Shown here piece by piece: positions 30,077 to 37,794 of a stretch of DNA of 64,000 bases (positions are counted from its first letter, which is position 1; each line of letters begins with the position of its first letter). This stretch comes from DASTFY01 sp963769115. GTDB lineage: Bacteria; Actinomycetota; Acidimicrobiia; Acidimicrobiales; Ilumatobacteraceae. The notes beneath the pieces were generated by a model. The model ran no database searches. It was not told where the DNA came from and worked only from the letters and a program-made list of their open reading frames with translations. The DNA lies in the NCBI GenBank assembly GCA_963769115.1, contig CAVYKN010000021.1, positions 1 to 64,000 on the forward strand, read 5' to 3'. Both the position numbers and the translations under genes were made by a program.

Positions 30077-30924
30077 TGGCCAGCGTGAAGGTCCTGACCG
30101 TGGCCGGCAAGGCCAAGGGGAGCGTCGAGCTCGATGACGGCGTGTTCGGCATCCAGCCCAACGTCCCTGTGATGCACCAGGTGGTGACGGCCCAGCTGGC
30201 CGCCCGCCGGGCAGGCACGCACAGCACGCTGACCCGGGCCGAGGCCCGGGGCGGCGGTCGCAAGCCGTTCAAGCAGAAGGGCACGGGCAACGCCCGCGCG
30301 GGCTCGATCCGCTCCCCGCACTGGGTGGGTGGCGGCGTGGCGCACGGCCCCAAGCCCCGCAGCTACGCCCAGCGCACCCCGAAGAAGATGGTGCGCCTGG
30401 CCCTCCACTCCGCACTCTCGGACCGGGCGTCGGAGGGCAAGGTGCTGGTGGTGGACAGCTGGGGCTGGGAGACGCCCCGCACCAAGGACGCCGTCGCGGC
30501 GCTGGAGGCGCTGAAGCTCGACGGCCGAGTGCTCCTGGTGCTGCAGCGCTCCGAGGTGGCGGTGGCCCGCAGCTTCCGCAACCTGCGCCACGTGCAGGTC
30601 CTGGAGGTCGGTGAGCTCAACGCCTACGACGTCCTGTGCAACGACGTGGTGGTCTTCTCGAAGGCGACGCTGCCCGTGGCCGAGCCCATCGGCAAGACGG
30701 CCCGCCGCGAGGCGGCCGCCGAGGAGAGCCAGGTCGCCGAGGAGACCCCGGTCGCCGAGGAGGCCCCCGCCGAAGAGCCCGTCGAGGACGCGGCGCCGGC
30801 CGAAGACGTCGAGGCCGAGACCGTCGAGGTCGAGGACACAGCACCGGCCGAGGACACCGAGGCCGACGCCGAGGACAACGAGGCTGATGAGGTGCCGGTG
30901 ACCGACGAGGAGGAGACGTCGTGA
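30076..30924 (+). CDS. rplD: Ribosomal protein uL4 with acidic C-terminal tail
   Basis: 282 aa from ATG 30076, against about 205-210 in most bacteria. Residues 1-205 are a normal uL4, including the exit-tunnel loop (GGGRKPFKQKGTGNARAGS) and PHWVGGG. Residues about 213-282 are a low-complexity tail rich in Glu, Ala, Asp, Pro and Val with no folded motif. uL4 often represses its own operon. The tail's role is unknown. GTGA overlap with rplW. Confidence 0.96.
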   Translation: MASVKVLTVAGKAKGSVELDDGVFGIQPNVPVMHQVVTAQLAARRAGTHSTLTRAEARGGGRKPFKQKGTGNARAGSIRSPHWVGGGVAHGPKPRSYAQRTPKKMVRLALHSALSDRASEGKVLVVDSWGWETPRTKDAVAALEALKLDGRVLLVLQRSEVAVARSFRNLRHVQVLEVGELNAYDVLCNDVVVFSKATLPVAEPIGKTARREAAAEESQVAEETPVAEEAPAEEPVEDAAPAEDVEAETVEVEDTAPAEDTEADAEDNEADEVPVTDEEETS

Positions 30925-31211
30925 AGGACCCCCGCGACATCATCATCGCCCCGGTCGTCAGCGAGAAGAGCTACGCCCTGATCGAGGCCAACGCCTACAC
31001 GTTCGTCGTCGACAAGCGGGCTTCCAAGCCGGAGATCCACGACGCCGTCGAGGCCATCTGGGGCGTCAGCGTCCTCAAGGTCAACACCCTGAACCGCAAG
31101 GGGAAGACCCAGCGCACCCGCCGTTCCAACAAGCGGGGCAGCCGGGCCGACACCAAGCGGGCCATCGTCACCGTCGCCGCCGGCGACCGCATCGAGCTGT
31201 TCGAGAGCTGA
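30921..31211 (+). CDS. rplW: Ribosomal protein uL23
   Basis: 96 aa, GTG start overlapping the rplD stop. Begins KDPRDIIIAPVVSEKSYAL and has the KVNTLNRKGKTQRTRR extended loop that lines the exit tunnel. Docking site for trigger factor and SRP. Normal length. Confidence 0.97.
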   Translation: MKDPRDIIIAPVVSEKSYALIEANAYTFVVDKRASKPEIHDAVEAIWGVSVLKVNTLNRKGKTQRTRRSNKRGSRADTKRAIVTVAAGDRIELFES

Positions 31212-31221
31212 GGGACGAGCC

Positions 31222-32058
31222 ATGGCCATTCGCACACGCAAGCCCACCAGCGCCGGCCGGCGCTTCCAGAGCGTCTCGGACTTCGCCGAGATCACCAAGG
31301 ACCGGCCCGAGAAGTCGCTGCTGGCCCCCCGCTCCGGCACCGGCGGTCGCAACGCCGAGGGCCGCACGACGTCCCGCCACAAGGGCGGCGGACACAAGCG
31401 GCAGTACCGCGTGGTCGACTTCAAGCGCACGAAGGACGGCGTCGGCGCCAAGGTCGCCGCCATCGAGTACGACCCGAACCGCACCTGCCGCATCGCCCTC
31501 CTCCACTACGAGGACGGCGACAAGGCGTACATCCTCGCTCCCCGCAACGTGAAGGTGGGCGACCGCCTCATGAGCGGGCAGGGCTCGGACATCCGGCCCG
31601 GCAACGCGCTGCCCCTGCGGTACATCCCCGTCGGCACCGTGGTCCACAACGTCGAGCTGCGGCCCGGTCAGGGCGGCAAGATGGCCCGCTCGGCCGGCTC
31701 CAGCGTGCAGCTCGTGGCGAAGGAGGGCGCCTACGCCTCCCTCCGCCTCCCCAGCACGGAGATGCGCCGGGTGCTCATCGACTGCCGGGCGACCGTGGGC
31801 GAGGTCGGCAACGCCGAGCACGAGCTCATCAAGGTGGGCAAGGCCGGCCGCAACCGGTGGAAGGGCGTTCGCCCCCAGACCCGCGGCGTGGCCATGAACC
31901 CCGTCGACCACCCGCATGGTGGCGGCGAGGGCAAGACGTCCGGCGGCCGTCACCCGGTCTCGCCGGCCGGCAAGCCCGAGGGCCGCACCCGCAACAAGAA
32001 GAAGCCGTCCCAGCAGCTGATCATCCGCCGTCGCCGTACGGGCAAGGGCCGGAGGTAA
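31222..32058 (+). CDS. rplB: Ribosomal protein uL2
   Basis: 278 aa, full length. Contains SGTGGRNAEGRTTSRHKGGG, the RNA-binding core, and the conserved VAMNPVDHPHGGGEGKTSGG with the His important at the peptidyl-transferase centre. Basic C-terminus KKKPSQQLIIRRRRTGKGRR. Confidence 0.98.
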   Translation: MAIRTRKPTSAGRRFQSVSDFAEITKDRPEKSLLAPRSGTGGRNAEGRTTSRHKGGGHKRQYRVVDFKRTKDGVGAKVAAIEYDPNRTCRIALLHYEDGDKAYILAPRNVKVGDRLMSGQGSDIRPGNALPLRYIPVGTVVHNVELRPGQGGKMARSAGSSVQLVAKEGAYASLRLPSTEMRRVLIDCRATVGEVGNAEHELIKVGKAGRNRWKGVRPQTRGVAMNPVDHPHGGGEGKTSGGRHPVSPAGKPEGRTRNKKKPSQQLIIRRRRTGKGRR

Positions 32059-32064
32059 CCCACC

Positions 32065-32349
32065 ATGCCGCGCAGCCTGAAGAAGGGCCCCTTCGTCGAC
32101 GAGCACCTGCTCAAGAAGGTCGACGCCATGAACACCGCCGGGGAGCGCAAGGTCATCAAGACCTGGTCCCGCCGGTCCACGATCATCCCGGAGATGGTCG
32201 GCCACACCGTGGCCGTCCACGACGGACGCAAGCACGTGCCGGTCTTCGTCACGGAGTCCATGGTCGGTCACAAGCTCGGTGAGTTCGCCCCGACGCGGAC
32301 CTTCCGCTTCCACGCCGGCCAGGAGAAGAACGCAAAGGGACGTCGATGA
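32065..32349 (+). CDS. rpsS: Ribosomal protein uS19
   Basis: 94 aa. Begins PRSLKKGPFVDEHLLKKV and includes WSRRSTIIPEMVGHTVAVH and KLGEFAPTRTF. Its TGA overlaps an ATG that opens a MSERSERM-encoding repeat rather than rplV itself; rplV starts 45 bases later. Confidence 0.98.
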   Translation: MPRSLKKGPFVDEHLLKKVDAMNTAGERKVIKTWSRRSTIIPEMVGHTVAVHDGRKHVPVFVTESMVGHKLGEFAPTRTFRFHAGQEKNAKGRR

Positions 32350-32370
32350 GCGAGCGCAGCGAGCGAATGG
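32346..32370 (+). repeat. Short repeat ATGAGCGAGCGCAGCGAGCG between rpsS and rplV
   Basis: Copy of a GAGCGNAGCGAG element also found at about 35450, 37127 and, inverted, 45786-45798. Here it overlaps the rpsS stop and would encode MSERSERM in a frame different from rplV. Confidence 0.6.
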
Positions 32371-32394
32371 CCGAGCGGCCGAGAGCGGGGAACG

Positions 32395-33252
32395 GTGACC
32401 GGGCCCAAGACCAACGAGGGCGCCACGGTGATCGGCGAGCGCGTCGGCACCAGGGCGACCGCCAAGTTCATCCGCGGCTCGGCGACGAAGGCCCGCCAAG
32501 TGCTGGACCTCGTCCGGGGCCTGGACGTGCAGCGCGCCGACGACGTCCTGCGCTTCACCGAGCGCGAGATGGCCGCGACCATCCGCAAGGTGCTGGCGTC
32601 GGCCGTGGCCAACGCCGAGCACAACGACAGCCAGGGCCGTGACGAGCTCTACGTGGCGGCCTGCTTCGCCGACGAGGGCCCGACGCTGCGCCGGTTCCGT
32701 CCCCGGGCGCGTGGCCGGGCGACCCGCATCCGCAAGCGGACCTGCCACATCACGGTGATCGTGGCCCGCATGTCCGAGGAGGAGCTCGAGCGCAAGCGGC
32801 GCCGCGAGGAGGCTGCGCAGCCGACCGGTCGCCGTGGCGGCCGCGCCGGGGTCGCTCCCGCCGCCTCCCGCCGGGCCCGCGTGGCCAAGAGCCGGCAGGC
32901 CGCCGCCGAGGCAGCGACCGCCGAGCCCACGGACGTCGACGAGACCGTGAACGAGACGGTGGAGGACACCGAGGCGATCGAGACCGTCGAGGAGGGCGAC
33001 GCTGCTGACGAGGACGCTCCCTACGGTCGTGGCAGCCACGGCGCTCTCGACGACGACAGCCAGCCCAAGGGCTACGACATCAAGGGCAACGCCAGCTCGA
33101 TGCTGTACCACGTGCCCGGGAGCCGCTCGTACAACCAGACCAAGGCCGAGGTCTGGTTCGCCACGGAGGACGACGCGGAGGCGGCCGGCTTCTCGAAGCC
33201 GCCGAGCCAGCGCCACGACGACGAAGAGACCGAGACAGAGGAAGACGCCTGA
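32395..33252 (+). CDS. rplV: Ribosomal protein uL22 fused to a C-terminal accessory domain
   Basis: 285 aa from GTG 32395; typical uL22 is about 110-120. Residues 1-128 are normal uL22 (RATAKFIRGSATKARQVLDL, tunnel hairpin GPTLRRFRPRARGRATRIRK). Residues 129-209 form a charged linker, basic then acidic. Residues 210-273 form a compact module with YDIKGNASSMLYHVPGSRSY, EVWFATEDDAEAAGF. This resembles the small IKGN..YH.PGS..Y..E.WF module that ends various actinobacterial and secreted proteins (the sunset-type domain, as I recall the name). A 12-residue acidic end follows. ATG of rpsC overlaps the stop. Confidence 0.93.
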   Translation: MTGPKTNEGATVIGERVGTRATAKFIRGSATKARQVLDLVRGLDVQRADDVLRFTEREMAATIRKVLASAVANAEHNDSQGRDELYVAACFADEGPTLRRFRPRARGRATRIRKRTCHITVIVARMSEEELERKRRREEAAQPTGRRGGRAGVAPAASRRARVAKSRQAAAEAATAEPTDVDETVNETVEDTEAIETVEEGDAADEDAPYGRGSHGALDDDSQPKGYDIKGNASSMLYHVPGSRSYNQTKAEVWFATEDDAEAAGFSKPPSQRHDDEETETEEDA

Positions 33253-34142
33253 TGGGTCAGAAGGTCAATCCCTACGGCTTCCGGCTGGGTGTCACGACGG
33301 ACTGGAAGTCGCGCTGGTTCTCCGAGCGTGACTACAAGGACTACCTCACCCAGGACTGGAAGATCCGCCGCTACCTGATGCGCGAGCTGGAGACGGCCGC
33401 GGTCAGCCGTGTCGACATCGAGCGCACGCGCGACCGCGTGCGGGTGGACGTGCACACGGCCCGGCCGGGCATCGTCATCGGCCGCCGCGGCGCCAAGGCC
33501 GACGAGCTGCGGGCCGAGCTGGCCACGATCACCGGCAACAACCGCGTGCAGCTCAACATCCAGGAGATCAAGTCACCCGAGCTCGACGCCGCCCTCATCG
33601 CGCAGGGCGTGGCCGACCAGCTCGCCAACCGCATCGCGTTCCGCCGGGCCATGAAGCGGGCGGTGCAGAACGCGCAGAAGGCCGGCGCGCTCGGCATCCG
33701 CGTCCAGTGCTCGGGGCGCCTCGGTGGCTCGGAGATGAGCCGCACCGAGTGGTACCGCGAGGGTCGGGTGCCGCTGCACACGCTGCGGGCCGACATCGAC
33801 TACGGCTTCCGCGAGGCCCGCACGACCTCGGGCCGCATCGGCGTCAAGGTCTGGATCTACAAGGGCGACATCCTCCCCTACAAGACCCAGGTCGACGACA
33901 AGATCTCGCGCGAGGCGGCCATGGCCGTCGGCGAGACCTCCGGTGAGGGGCAGCCCCGCCGGGTCGTTTCCTCGGGCACCCGCCGCAAGGCCGACGAGGT
34001 CGAAGCACCGGCGGAGGAGGCGGCGACGCTCATCAAGGAAGCCGACCCCGAGCTGGAGAAGCTCCTCGACGAGGAAGAGGAGATCGCCCGCCGCACCCGA
34101 CAGAGCCACGAGGCCCCCCACTTCCGGGCCGACGAGGACTGA
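33252..34142 (+). CDS. rpsC: Ribosomal protein uS3 with acidic C-terminal extension
   Basis: 296 aa, against about 210-280 in relatives. KH-domain loop VIGRRGAKADELR at 75-87, SGRLGGSEMSRTEWYREG at 154-171 and GVKVWIYKGDILPY at 197-210 are conserved. Residues about 215-296 form a charged extension (PELEKLLDEEEEIARR). It binds mRNA at the ribosome entry channel. Overlaps rplV by one base. Confidence 0.97.
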   Translation: MGQKVNPYGFRLGVTTDWKSRWFSERDYKDYLTQDWKIRRYLMRELETAAVSRVDIERTRDRVRVDVHTARPGIVIGRRGAKADELRAELATITGNNRVQLNIQEIKSPELDAALIAQGVADQLANRIAFRRAMKRAVQNAQKAGALGIRVQCSGRLGGSEMSRTEWYREGRVPLHTLRADIDYGFREARTTSGRIGVKVWIYKGDILPYKTQVDDKISREAAMAVGETSGEGQPRRVVSSGTRRKADEVEAPAEEAATLIKEADPELEKLLDEEEEIARRTRQSHEAPHFRADED

Positions 34143-34148
34143 GTCGCC

Positions 34149-34565
34149 ATGTTGATGCCCCGCAAGGTCAAGCACCGCAAGCAGGCCCGTGGCCGCCTCA
34201 AGGGCGTGTCCAAGGGCGGCACCAACCTGGCGTTCGGTGAGTACGGCATCCAGGCCCTGGAGCCGGGCTGGATCACCGCCCGCCAGATCGAGGCCGCCCG
34301 CATCGCCATGACCCGCCGCACCCGCCGGGGCGGCAAGGTCTGGATCAACATCTTCCCGGACCGGCCGGTCACACAGAAGCCCGCGGAGACCCGCATGGGG
34401 TCGGGCAAGGGCAACCCCGAGCACTGGGTCGCCGTCGTGCGCCCGGGCCGGATCCTGTTCGAGCTGTCGTACCCCAACCAGACCGTGGCCCGCGAGGCGC
34501 TCGACCGCGCCATCCAGAAGCTGCCGATCAGGGCGCGGATCATCACCCGTGAGGAGGTGTTCTGA
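34149..34565 (+). CDS. rplP: Ribosomal protein uL16
   Basis: 138 aa. Begins MLMPRKVKHRKQARGR and includes GKGNPEHWVAVVRPGR with the Arg region reaching the A site. An inner ATG at 34155 is also possible. One-base overlap with rpmC. Confidence 0.98.
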   Translation: MLMPRKVKHRKQARGRLKGVSKGGTNLAFGEYGIQALEPGWITARQIEAARIAMTRRTRRGGKVWINIFPDRPVTQKPAETRMGSGKGNPEHWVAVVRPGRILFELSYPNQTVAREALDRAIQKLPIRARIITREEVF

Positions 34566-34798
34566 TGCCCAAGCCCGGGGGCGACCTCGCCGAGCTCGAG
34601 CTGTCACAGCTGCTCGAGGAGCTGGCGATCGCCAAGGACACCCACTTCAAGCTGCGGCTGCGCAACGCCACGGGCCAGCTCGACAACACCGCCGAGCTGA
34701 ACCGCGTGCGCAAGCAGATCGCCCGCATCAACACCCACATCCGCCAGCGCGAGATCGCGGCGGCGGAGGCCGTGTCGAGAACAGGGGAGGCCAGTTGA
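34565..34798 (+). CDS. rpmC: Ribosomal protein uL29
   Basis: 77 aa. Two-helix protein: LAELELSQLLEELAIAKDTH, then LRLRNATGQLDNTAELNRVR and KQIARINTHIRQRE. Near the exit tunnel. Overlaps rplP and rpsQ by one base each. Confidence 0.95.
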   Translation: MPKPGGDLAELELSQLLEELAIAKDTHFKLRLRNATGQLDNTAELNRVRKQIARINTHIRQREIAAAEAVSRTGEAS

Positions 34799-35073
34799 TG
34801 GCTGAGGAAGAGACCTCCGAAGCGCGCACCGCCCGCAAGGTCCGCGACGGCATCGTCGTGTCCAACAAGATGGACAAGACGGCCGTGGTGACCGTCGTCG
34901 AGCGGGTGCGCCACGCCAAGTACGCCAAGTTCGTCAACCGCACGAAGAGGCTCTACGTGCAGGACGACGCCAACGACGTCAACATCGGCGACCGCGTGCG
35001 GATCATGGAGACCCGCCCGACCTCCAAGCTGAAGCGCTGGCGGGTCGTCGAGGTCCTGGAAAGGGCCAAGTGA
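34798..35073 (+). CDS. rpsQ: Ribosomal protein uS17
   Basis: 91 aa. OB-fold protein with KVRDGIVVSNKMDKTAVVTV, GDRVRIMETRPTSKLKRWRV and a 10-residue acidic N-terminal lead. Confidence 0.97.
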   Translation: MAEEETSEARTARKVRDGIVVSNKMDKTAVVTVVERVRHAKYAKFVNRTKRLYVQDDANDVNIGDRVRIMETRPTSKLKRWRVVEVLERAK

Positions 35074-35077
35074 GCCC

Positions 35078-35446
35078 ATGATCCAGCAGGAATCCCGCCT
35101 CCGCGTCGCCGACAACAGCGGCGCCAAGGAGGTCCTCGTCATCAAGGTGTTGGGCGGCACCCGCCGCCGCTACGCCTCGATCGGGGACATCTTCATCGCC
35201 ACGGTCAAGGACGCCATCCCCGGCGCGGCCGTGAAGAAGGGCGACGTCGTGAAGTGCGTCGTCGTCCGCACCAAGAAGGAGAAGCGCCGTCCCGACGGCA
35301 GCTACATCCGCTTCGACGACAACGCGGCCGTCCTCATCAAGGACGACCAGACCCCCCGCGGGACCCGCATCTTCGGGCCGGTCGGCCGCGAGCTTCGCGA
35401 CCGCCGGTTCATGCGGATCATCTCGCTGGCTCCGGAGGTGCTCTGA
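35078..35446 (+). CDS. rplN: Ribosomal protein uL14
   Basis: 122 aa, full length; begins MIQQESRLRVADNSGAKEVL and ends FMRIISLAPEVL. Intersubunit bridge protein and start of the classic spc operon. Confidence 0.98.
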   Translation: MIQQESRLRVADNSGAKEVLVIKVLGGTRRRYASIGDIFIATVKDAIPGAAVKKGDVVKCVVVRTKKEKRRPDGSYIRFDDNAAVLIKDDQTPRGTRIFGPVGRELRDRRFMRIISLAPEVL

Positions 35447-35449
35447 GGT

Positions 35450-35466
35450 GCGAGCGCAGCGAGCAA
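35450..35466 (+). repeat. GCGAGCGCAGCGAGC repeat after rplN
   Basis: TGCGAGCGCAGCGAGCA directly after the rplN stop, same core as the repeats at 32346 and 37127. Here it does not create an ATG. Confidence 0.55.
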
Positions 35467-35511
35467 CTCAGGACGACGGCGCGAGCGCTAGCTCGCCCGG
35501 CGTCGATGGGT

Positions 35512-35534
35512 TTGGGGCGCGAGCCCCAAGGAGG
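35512..35534 (+). promoter_or_regulatory. GNRA-loop hairpin abutting the rplX ribosome binding site
   Basis: TTGGGGC-GCGA-GCCCCAA (35512-35529): perfect 7-bp stem with a GCGA tetraloop. The last two A bases of the 3' arm are the first two bases of the AAGGAGG (35528-35534) that serves rplX at 35542. Melting or binding of this stem could alter rplX translation. Confidence 0.55.
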
Positions 35535-35541
35535 TACTGAG

Positions 35542-35847
35542 ATGAAGCTCAAGAAGGGCGACCCGGTGGTCGTGCTCTCGGGCAAGGACAAGGGCAAGGA
35601 AGGCACCATCCTCCGCGTCCTGCCCAAGGAGGACAAGGTCATCGTCGAGGGCGTCAACCTGGCCAAGAAGCACCAGCGCCCGGTCCGGGCGACGATGCAG
35701 GCCGGCATCATCGACAAGGACATGCCGCTCCACGTCTCGAACGTGGCCTACCTCCACAAGGGCAAGCCCACGAGGCTCGGCTACCGGGTGGAGTCCGACG
35801 GCACCAAGGTGCGCGTCGCCCGGCGGACCGGTGAGGTGATCTCATGA
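35542..35847 (+). CDS. rplX: Ribosomal protein uL24
   Basis: 101 aa, KOW motif in KKGDPVVVLSGKDKGKEGTI, then VNLAKKHQRPVRAT. Assembly initiator of the 50S subunit. Separated from rplN by 95 bases with a repeat and a hairpin. ATGA overlap with rplE. Confidence 0.97.
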   Translation: MKLKKGDPVVVLSGKDKGKEGTILRVLPKEDKVIVEGVNLAKKHQRPVRATMQAGIIDKDMPLHVSNVAYLHKGKPTRLGYRVESDGTKVRVARRTGEVIS

Positions 35848-36500
35848 GCACGGCGACCGAGACGCGGGAGCTGCCGCGCCTGAAGCAGCGCTACCGGGAC
35901 GAGGTGCGGGCCAGGCTCGTCGAAGAGCTCGGCCTGGACAACGTCATGCAGGCGCCCCGCTTCGAGAAGATCGTCATCAACATGGGCGTCGGCAAGGCCA
36001 CCGGCCAGCCGTCGCTGATCGAGGGCGCGGTCAAGGACCTCACCGCCATCAGCGGGCAGAAGCCGATCGTCACGAAGGCCCGGAACTCGATCGCCGGCTT
36101 CAAGCTGCGCGAGGGCCAGTCCATCGGCGTGAAGGTGACGCTGCGGGGCGACCGGATGTGGGAGTTCCTGGACCGCCTCATCAGCGTCGCCATCCCCCGC
36201 ATCCGGGACTTCCGCGGTCTGCCGGCCACGGCCTGGGACGGTCGGGGCAACTACACGTTCGGCGTCAACGAGCAGGTGATCTTCCCGGAGATCGACTACG
36301 ACCGCGTCGATCAGGTCCGTGGCATGGACATCACGATCGTGACGTCGGCCACGACCAACGACACCGGCAAGGCGTTGCTCGACGCCTACGGCTTCCCGTT
36401 CAAGCGGGACGTCGAGGAGACAGCCGCAGACGAGCCCAAGCGCCGGCGCGGTCCGGCCCGGGGCAGAGGCCGTGGCGGCCGGCCGGCGAAGAGGAATTGA
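35844..36500 (+). CDS. rplE: Ribosomal protein uL5
   Basis: 218 aa. Normal core to about residue 188 (FEKIVINMGVGKA, ARNSIAGFKLREG, RDFRGL, IVTSATTNDTGKALLDAYGF). A basic Arg/Gly tail (KRRRGPARGRGRGGRPAKRN) extends it by about 30 residues. Binds 5S rRNA in the central protuberance. Confidence 0.97.
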   Translation: MSTATETRELPRLKQRYRDEVRARLVEELGLDNVMQAPRFEKIVINMGVGKATGQPSLIEGAVKDLTAISGQKPIVTKARNSIAGFKLREGQSIGVKVTLRGDRMWEFLDRLISVAIPRIRDFRGLPATAWDGRGNYTFGVNEQVIFPEIDYDRVDQVRGMDITIVTSATTNDTGKALLDAYGFPFKRDVEETAADEPKRRRGPARGRGRGGRPAKRN

Positions 36501-36513
36501 GAGGACGCTCGAG

Positions 36514-36699
36514 ATGGCGAAGAAGGCACTGATCAACAAGCAGCAGGGCAAGCCCAAGTTCAAGGTCCGCGGCTACACGCGTTGTCGCCGCTGCGGTCGG
36601 GCGCGCGCCGTCTACCGCAAGTTCGGGCTGTGCCGCATCTGTCTGCGGGAGCTCGCCCACGCCGGCGAGATCCCCGGCCTGACGAAGTCGAGCTGGTGA
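36514..36699 (+). CDS. rpsZ: Ribosomal protein uS14, zinc (type Z) form
   Basis: 61 aa. Zinc ribbon with CRRCGRARAVYRKFGLCRIC, both CxxC pairs intact. The short C+ paralog is the usual spc-operon form in actinobacteria. It does not depend on low-zinc replacement. Confidence 0.97.
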   Translation: MAKKALINKQQGKPKFKVRGYTRCRRCGRARAVYRKFGLCRICLRELAHAGEIPGLTKSSW

Positions 36700-36715
36700 G
36701 GAGCAAGTCGAGATG

Positions 36716-37114
36716 ATGACCGATCCGATCGCCGACATGCTCACCCGCATCCGCAACGCCAACGTGGCGATGCACGACGAAGTGCGCATGCCGGCCTCGA
36801 AGCAGAAGGTGGCCCTGGCCACCATCCTCCAGCAGGAGGGCTACATCAGCGGCTACGCCCTGGCGCCGTCCACCACGGGCGTGGGCGATGTGCTGACCAT
36901 CAGCATGAAGTACTCGCCGGACCGCGACCGCAGCATCAGCGGCCTGCGCCGGGTGTCCAAGCCCGGCCTGCGCCAGTACGTCAAGGCTGACAAGGTGCCG
37001 CGCGTGCTGGGCGGCCTGGGCGTCGCTGTGCTCTCGACCAGCCAGGGTCTCATGACCGACCGCGAGGCGCGCCATCGCCGCGTGGGCGGCGAGATCCTGT
37101 GCTTCGTCTGGTGA
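36716..37114 (+). CDS. rpsH: Ribosomal protein uS8
   Basis: 132 aa from ATG 36716; ATG 36713 adds one Met. Begins TDPIADMLTRIRNA; C-terminus STSQGLMTDREARHRRVGGE. In many bacteria it represses the spc operon by binding its mRNA. Confidence 0.97.
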   Translation: MTDPIADMLTRIRNANVAMHDEVRMPASKQKVALATILQQEGYISGYALAPSTTGVGDVLTISMKYSPDRDRSISGLRRVSKPGLRQYVKADKVPRVLGGLGVAVLSTSQGLMTDREARHRRVGGEILCFVW

Positions 37115-37126
37115 GGAGGGACTGAC

Positions 37127-37252
37127 ATGAGCGAGCGAAGCGAGCGCATGAGCACGGTTCCGTTTTCGCCGCGCAGCGGCGAACGGCTCACTGGTGCGCC
37201 CAGTAGTCCTCCGGCCCGGATGTCCGACCTGACCGAGGAGGGACACCAGTGA
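37127..37252 (+). CDS. 41-codon ORF between rpsH and rplF, carrying the SER repeat
   Basis: ATG 37127 with GAGGAGGGA 6-14 bases upstream, stop TGA overlapping the rplF GTG (GTGA). Translation begins MSERSERMSTVPFSPRSGER. The first 20 bases are the GAGCGNAGCGAG repeat and an 8-bp-stem hairpin (37165-37183) lies inside. Composition does not suggest a folded protein. It may simply couple rplF translation to a repeat insertion. Low confidence as a functional gene. Confidence 0.35.
   Translation: MSERSERMSTVPFSPRSGERLTGAPSSPPARMSDLTEEGHQ
37165..37183 (+). repeat. Inverted repeat between rpsH and rplF
   Basis: TTCGCCGC-GCA-GCGGCGAA, perfect 8-bp stem with a 3-base loop, 65 bases upstream of the rplF GTG and directly after the GAGCGNAGCGAG element. 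No T-run, so not an intrinsic terminator. Confidence 0.55.
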
Positions 37253-37792
37253 GCCGCATCGGCAAGGCACCCATCACCGTCCCCAGCGGGGTCGACGTGA
37301 CGATCGCCGACCGCACGGTCACGGTGAAGGGCCCCGGTGGCACCCTGTCGCGGGTCATCCCCGGCGCCATCTCCGTCCGCCAGGACGAGGGCACCATCGT
37401 GGTCGAGCGGCCCGACGACGCCCGTGACAACCGGAGCCTCCACGGTCTGACCCGCACGCTGGTCAACAACATGGTCGTGGGCGTCACGACCGGCTTCACG
37501 CAAGGAGCTGGAGATCGTGGGCGTGGGCTACCGCGCCGAGGCCCAGGGCCCGGCGACCCTCCGTCTGGCGCTCGGGTACAGCCATCCCATCGTCGTCGAC
37601 GCCCCCGAGGGCGTCACCTTCGAGGTCCCCCAGGCCACCCGCATCCTCGTCAAGGGCATCGACAAGGAGAAGGTGGGCCAGGTGGCGGCCGACATCCGCT
37701 CGCTGCGCAAGCCCGAGCCCTACAAGGGCAAGGGCGTCCGCTACGCCGGCGAGCGCATCCTCCGCAAGGCCGGCAAGGCCGGGAAGAAGTGA
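37249..37792 (+). CDS. rplF: Ribosomal protein uL6 (one frameshift)
   Basis: About 180 aa in two frames. N-part from GTG 37249: SRIGKAPITVPSGVDVTI... NNMVVGVTTGFT. C-part: KELEIVGVGYRAEAQGP..., GIDKEKVGQVAADIRSLRKP and GKGVRYAGE. The break is ACGCAAGGAGCTG near 37501, where removing one C restores T-KELEIVGVGYRA. Since uL6 is essential, I regard it as a sequencing error. Its GTG overlaps a 41-codon ORF. Confidence 0.93.
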
Positions 37793-37794
37793 CC

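Noticed and set aside
31168..33216. Long minus-strand frame opposite rplB-rplV
   Set aside because: Shadow of ribosomal genes; low-complexity composition.
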